Source: Anisus vortex (taxonomy: Eukaryota > Mollusca > Gastropoda > Planorbidae). Taken from it: a stretch of DNA of 64,000 bases. The translations under genes were made by a program, and so were the position numbers. A model generated the notes under the pieces. That model ran no database searches. It was not told the origin of the DNA and saw only the letters and a program-made list of their open reading frames with translations. Position 1 is the stretch's first letter. Each line of letters starts with the position of its first letter. The stretch is from assembly GCA_949126835.1 (NCBI GenBank), contig CASBPS010000055.1, positions 62,001 to 126,000 of the forward strand, given 5' to 3'. Shown piece by piece: positions 57,762-64,000 of this stretch.

Positions 57762-59831
57762 ACTGGTAATACAACTATTGGTAATACTACTACTGGTATT
57801 ACTACTACTGGTAATACTACTACTGGTAATACAACTACTGGTAATACTGTTACTGGTAATACTAATACTGATAATAAAACTACTGGTAATACTACAACTG
57901 GTAACAATGCTACTGGTAATACTACTGCTGATAATAATACTACTGGTAATACTACTACTGGTATTACTACTACTGGTAATACTACTACTTGTAATACTAC
58001 TACTGGTAATACTACTACTGGTAATACTACTACTAGTAATACTACTACTGGTAATACTACTATTTGTAATACAATTACTGGTAATACTACTTCTGGTAAT
58101 ACAACTATTGGTAATACCACTACTGGTATTACTACTACTGGTAATACTACTACTGGTAATACTACTACTGGTAATACTGTTACTGGTAATACTACTACTG
58201 ATAATAAAACTAATGGTAATACTACAACTGGTAACAATGCTACTGGTAATACTACTGCTGATACTACTACTACTGGTAATACTACTATGGTTAATACTAC
58301 TGCTGGTAATAATACTGCTGGTAATACTACTACTGGTAATACTACTACTGGTAATACTACTACTGGTAATACTACTACTGGCTATACTACTACTGGTAAT
58401 ACTACTACTGGTAATACTACTACTGGTAATACTACTACTAGTAATACTACTACTGTTAATACTACTATTTGTAATACAATTACTGGTAATACTACTTCTG
58501 GTAATACAACTATTGGTAATACTACTACTGGTATTACTACTACTGGTAATACTACTACTGGTAATACTACTACTGGTAATACTGTTACTGGTAATACTAC
58601 TACTGATAATACAACTACTGGTAATACTACAACTGGTAATACTACTGCTGGTAATACTACTACTGGTAATACTACTACTGGTAATACTAATGCTGGTAAT
58701 AATACCGCTGGTATTACTACTACTGATAATACTACTACTGGTAATACTACTACTTGTAATACTACTACTGGTAATACTACTACTGGTAATACTACTGCTG
58801 GTAATACTACTGCTGGTAATACTACTGCTGGTAATACTTCTACTGTTAATACTACTACTGGTAATACTACTGCTGGTAATACTACTGCTGGTATTACTAC
58901 TACTGATAATACTACTACTGGTATTACTACTACTTGTAATACTACTACTTGTAATACTACTACTGGTAATACTACTACTGTTAATACTACTGCTGGTAAT
59001 ACTACTTCTGGTATTACTACTACTGGTAATACTACTACTGGTAATACTACTACTGGTAATACTACTACTTGTAATACTACTACTTGTAATACTACTACTT
59101 GTAATACTACTACTGGTAATACTACTACTGATAATACTACTACTGGTAATACTACTACTTGTAATACTACTGCTTGTAATACTACTACTGGTAATACTAC
59201 TACTGGTAATACTACTACTGGTAACACTACTGCTGGTAATGCTTCTACTGGTAATACTACTACTGGTAATACTACTACTTGTAATACTACTACTGGTAAT
59301 ACTACTACTGGCTATACTACTACTGGTAATACTACTACTGGTAATACTACTACTGGTAATACTACTACTAGTAATACTACTACTGGTAATACTACTATTT
59401 GTAATACAATTACTGGTAATACTACTTCTGGTAATACAACTATTGGTAATACTACTACTGGTATTACTACTACTGGTAATACTACTACTGGTAATACTAC
59501 TACTGGTAATACTGTTACTGGTAATACTACTACTGATAATAAAACTAATGGTAATACTACAACTGGTAACAATGCTACTAGTAATACTACTGCTGATACT
59601 ACTACTACTGGTAATACTACTATGGTTAATACTACTGCTGGTAATAATACTGCTGGTAATACTACTACTGGTAATACTACTACTGGTAATACTACTACTG
59701 GTAATACTACTACTGGCTATACTAATACTGGTAATACTACTACTGGTAATACTACTACTGGTAATACTACTACTAGTAATACTACTACTGTTAATACTAC
59801 TATTTGTAATACAATTACTGGTAATACTACT
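57762..59831 (+). repeat. 2,070-bp tandem duplication, first copy
   Basis: Repeats at an offset of exactly 2,070 bp (138 units of 15 bp). The period is a whole number of units and no 14-bp unit lies inside, which keeps the reading phase unbroken across both copies. Boundaries are uncertain by some tens of bases. Confidence 0.82.
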
Positions 59832-61901
59832 TCTGGTAATACAACTATTGGTAATACTACTACTGGTATTACTACTACTGGTAATACTACTACTGGTAAT
59901 ACAACTACTGGTAATACTGTTACTGGTAATACTAATACTGATAATAAAACTACTGGTAATACTACAACTGGTAACAATGCTACTGGTAATACTACTGCTG
60001 ATAATAATACTACTGGTAATACTACTACTGGTATTACTACTACTGGTAATACTACTACTTGTAATACTACTACTGGTAATACTACTACTGGTAATACTAC
60101 TACTAGTAATACTACTACTGGTAATACTACTATTTGTAATACAATTACTGGTAATACTACTTCTGGTAATACAACTATTGGTAATACCACTACTGGTATT
60201 ACTACTACTGGTAATACTACTACTGGTAATACTACTACTGGTAATACTGTTACTGGTAATACTACTACTGATAATAAAACTAATGGTAATACTACAACTG
60301 GTAACAATGCTACTGGTAATACTACTGCTGATACTACTACTACTGGTAATACTACTATGGTTAATACTACTGCTGGTAATAATACTGCTGGTAATACTAC
60401 TACTGGTAATACTACTACTGGTAATACTACTACTGGTAATACTACTACTGGCTATACTACTACTGGTAATACTACTACTGGTAATACTACTACTGGTAAT
60501 ACTACTACTAGTAATACTACTACTGTTAATACTACTATTTGTAATACAATTACTGGTAATACTACTTCTGGTAATACAACTATTGGTAATACTACTACTG
60601 GTATTACTACTACTGGTAATACTACTACTGGTAATACTACTACTGGTAATACTGTTACTGGTAATACTACTACTGATAATACAACTACTGGTAATACTAC
60701 AACTGGTAATACTACTGCTGGTAATACTACTACTGGTAATACTACTACTGGTAATACTAATGCTGGTAATAATACCGCTGGTATTACTACTACTGATAAT
60801 ACTACTACTGGTAATACTACTACTTGTAATACTACTACTGGTAATACTACTACTGGTAATACTACTGCTGGTAATACTACTGCTGGTAATACTACTGCTG
60901 GTAATACTTCTACTGTTAATACTACTACTGGTAATACTACTGCTGGTAATACTACTGCTGGTATTACTACTACTGATAATACTACTACTGGTATTACTAC
61001 TACTTGTAATACTACTACTTGTAATACTACTACTGGTAATACTACTACTGTTAATACTACTGCTGGTAATACTACTTCTGGTATTACTACTACTGGTAAT
61101 ACTACTACTGGTAATACTACTACTGGTAATACTACTACTTGTAATACTACTACTTGTAATACTACTACTTGTAATACTACTACTGGTAATACTACTACTG
61201 ATAATACTACTACTGGTAATACTACTACTTGTAATACTACTGCTTGTAATACTACTACTGGTAATACTACTACTGGTAATACTACTACTGGTAACACTAC
61301 TGCTGGTAATGCTTCTACTGGTAATACTACTACTGGTAATACTACTACTTGTAATACTACTACTGGTAATACTACTACTGGCTATACTACTACTGGTAAT
61401 ACTACTACTGGTAATACTACTACTGGTAATACTACTACTAGTAATACTACTACTGGTAATACTACTATTTGTAATACAATTACTGGTAATACTACTTCTG
61501 GTAATACAACTATTGGTAATACTACTACTGGTATTACTACTACTGGTAATACTACTACTGGTAATACTACTACTGGTAATACTGTTACTGGTAATACTAC
61601 TACTGATAATAAAACTAATGGTAATACTACAACTGGTAACAATGCTACTAGTAATACTACTGCTGATACTACTACTACTGGTAATACTACTATGGTTAAT
61701 ACTACTGCTGGTAATAATACTGCTGGTAATACTACTACTGGTAATACTACTACTGGTAATACTACTACTGGTAATACTACTACTGGCTATACTAATACTG
61801 GTAATACTACTACTGGTAATACTACTACTGGTAATACTACTACTAGTAATACTACTACTGTTAATACTACTATTTGTAATACAATTACTGGTAATACTAC
61901 T
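59832..61901 (+). repeat. 2,070-bp tandem duplication, second copy
   Basis: Second copy of the preceding segment, identical in the parts compared, including the rare AATACCGCT unit at about 58,702 / 60,772 and AATACCACT at about 58,114 / 60,184. Confidence 0.82.
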
Positions 61902-63027
61902 TCTGGTAATACAACTATTGGTAATACTACTACTGGTATTACTACTACTGGTAATACTACTACTGGTAATACTACTACTGGTAATACTGTTACTGGTAAT
62001 ACTACTACTGATAATAAAACTAATGGTAATACTACAACTGGTAACAATGCTACTGGTAATACTACTGCTGATACTACTACTACTGGTAATACTACTACGG
62101 TTAATACTACTGCTGGTAATAATACTGCTGGTAATACACCTACTGGTAATACTACTACTGGTATTACTACTACTGGTAATACTACTACTTGTAATACTAC
62201 TACTGGTTATACTACTGCATGTAATACTACTACTTGTAATACTACTACTGGTAATACTACTACTGGTAATACTACTACAGGTAATACTACTACTGGTAAT
62301 ACTATTACTGTAAATATTACTATTTGTAATACAATTACTGGTAATACTACTACTGGTAATACTACTACTGGTATTAATACTACTTGTAATACTACTACTG
62401 TTAATACTACTACTGGTAATACTACTATTTATAATACTACTACTGGAAATCTACTACTGGTAATACTACTACTGGTAATACTACTACTGGTAATAATAAT
62501 ACTGGTATTACTACTACTGGTAATAGTACTACGGGTAATACTACTATTGGTAATACTACTACTGGTAATACTACTACTGGTAATATTACTATTTGTAATA
62601 CAATTACTGGTAATACTACTACTGGTAATACAACTACTGGTAATACTACTACTTGTAATACTACTACTGGTTATACTACTACATGTAATACTACTACTTG
62701 TAATACTACTACTGGTAATACTACTACTGGTAATACTACTACAGGTAATACTACTACTGGTAATACTACTACTGTAAATATTACTATTTGTAATACAATT
62801 ACTGGTAATACTACTACTGGAAATCTACTACTGGTAATACTACTACTGGTAATACTACTACTGGTAATAATAATACTGGTATTACTACTACTGGTAATAC
62901 TACTACGGGTAATACTACTACTGGTAATACTACTACTGGTAATACTACTGCTGGTAATACTACTGCTGGTATTACTACTACTGGTAATACTACTACTGGT
63001 AATACTACTACTGGTCATACTACTACG

Positions 63028-63684
63028 GGTAATACTACAATTTGTAATACTACTACTGCTAATACTACTACTGGTAATACTAATACTGGTAATACTACTA
63101 CTGGTATTACTACTACTAGTAATACTACTACTGGTAATACTACTACTGGTGATACTACAACTGGTAATACTACTGCTGGTAATACTACTGCTAGTATTAC
63201 TACTACTGGTAATACTACTACTGGTAATACTACTACTGGTAATACTGTTACTGGTAATACTACTACTGATAATACAACTACTGGTAATACTACAACTGGT
63301 AATACTACTGATGGTAATACTACTACTGGTAATACTTCTACTGGTAATACTACTACGGGTAATACTACAATTTGTAATACTACTACTGCTAATACTACTA
63401 CTGGTAATACTAATACTGGTAATACTACTACTGGTATTACTACTACTAGTAATACTACTACTGGTAATACTACTACTGGTGATACTACAACTGGTAATAC
63501 TACTGCTGGTAATACTACTGCTAGTATTACTACTACTGGTAATACTACTACTGGTAATACTACTACTGGTAATACTGTTACTGGTAATACTACTACTGAT
63601 AATACAACTACTGGTAATACTACAACTGGTAATACTACTGATGGTAATACTACTACTGGTAATACTTCTACTGGTAATACTACT
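63028..63684 (+). repeat. 330-bp tandem duplication near right edge
   Basis: 63,028-63,357 recurs at 63,358-63,684 with a period of 330 bp (22 units), marked by ACGGGTAATACTACAATTTG, the GCTAATACT variant, the GGTGATACT variant and GATGGTAAT. It is the shortest clear higher-order repeat in the right array. Confidence 0.8.
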
Positions 63685-64000
63685 GCTGGTAATACTACTA
63701 CTGGTAATACTACTACTGGTAATACTACTGCTGGTAATACTACTGCTGGTATTACTACTACTGATAATACTACTACTGGTATTACTACTACTTGTAATAC
63801 TACTACTTGTAATACTACTACTGGTAATACTACTACTGGTAATACTACTGCTGGTAATACTACTGCTGGTAATACTACTGCTGGTAATACTTCTACTGTT
63901 AATACTACTACTGGTAATACTACTGCTGGTAATACTACTGCTGGTATTACTACTACTGATAATACTACTACTGGTATTACTACTACTTGTAATACTACTA

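Larger units (their letters stand above)
56008..62560 (+). repeat. Higher-order unit, copy B2 (expanded)
   Basis: Second copy of the 51,436-56,007 string, longer because it holds an additional 2,070-bp tandem copy. After that extra copy the B1 string resumes; the GGAAATCTACTACT unit at about 55,908 recurs at about 62,446 and the AATAGTACTACGGGT string at 55,984 recurs at 62,521. Confidence 0.78.
47773..64000 (+). repeat. 15-bp minisatellite array, right part (GGTAATACTACTACT)n
   Basis: Continuation of the same array in the same orientation, roughly 1,080 units, running off the right window edge. Strings found left of the element recur here, for example 37,968 onwards with 52,470 and 57,042, and 40,621-40,870 with 48,602 onwards. 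The array thus exchanged sequence across the site now holding the element, most simply before insertion. The longest open frame (57,042-62,777, Gly-Asn-Thr-Thr-Thr type) arises from the repeat and is not called as a gene. Confidence 0.97.

Noticed and set aside
56863..62313. 1,816-codon hydrophobic Val-Ile-Leu frame as a membrane protein
   Set aside because: Unbroken hydrophobic repeats with no loops or charged ends and many overlapping equivalents; not a plausible membrane protein.
1..64000. Telomeric repeat
   Set aside because: The unit GGTAATACTACTACT does not match known telomere repeats and varies too much from unit to unit.

Overview
The window is eukaryotic, most likely from an animal. 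About 57 kb of the 64 kb is one tandem array of a 15-bp unit, GGTAATACTACTACT on the + strand. The array runs off both window edges and is split by one 6.76-kb LTR retrotransposon at 41,011-47,772. I see no host gene, RNA gene, CRISPR array or bacterial feature. The species cannot be named. The animal assignment rests on the retrotransposon, which has the protease-integrase-reverse transcriptase order known from Gmr1-like Ty3/gypsy elements.

Left array (1-41,010) and right array (47,773-64,000). Single-base variants of the 15-mer follow one another in long ordered strings, and those strings recur at multi-kb scale. The main copies are 1-12,685 with 21,691-34,600, a 6,969-bp tandem pair (about 11,486-25,423), a 2.4-2.5-kb pair 2.88-2.94 kb apart (present twice), a roughly 1.9-kb pair 2.88-2.94 kb apart (31.9-36.7 kb), a 4.57-kb unit with a longer copy (51.4-62.5 kb), and inside that copy a 2,070-bp tandem pair. 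This is what repeated unequal exchange or segmental amplification leaves. Because 15 is a multiple of three and the unit has stops in only one frame per strand, very long open frames occur on both strands. I treat them as by-products of the repeat and not as genes.

Retrotransposon (41,011-47,772). Two 674-bp LTRs, which I see as identical, begin TG, end CA and are flanked by a 4-bp duplication ACTG. Removing the element and one ACTG restores an intact 15-bp unit in phase. Inside are a primer-binding site, a 59-bp tandem duplication that repeats that site, a leader without ATG, and one 1,258-codon gag-pol frame: Gag with CCHC knuckle, aspartic protease, integrase with HHCC, DDE and GPY/F, then only the N-terminal edge of reverse transcriptase. 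Directly after the stop, in another frame, lies the C-terminal tail of RNase H. Most of RT and RNase H has therefore been deleted, and the copy looks young but unable to move alone. A 1.2-kb AT-rich non-coding tail with a hairpin and a G-rich tract leads to the 3' LTR. No env-like gene is present.
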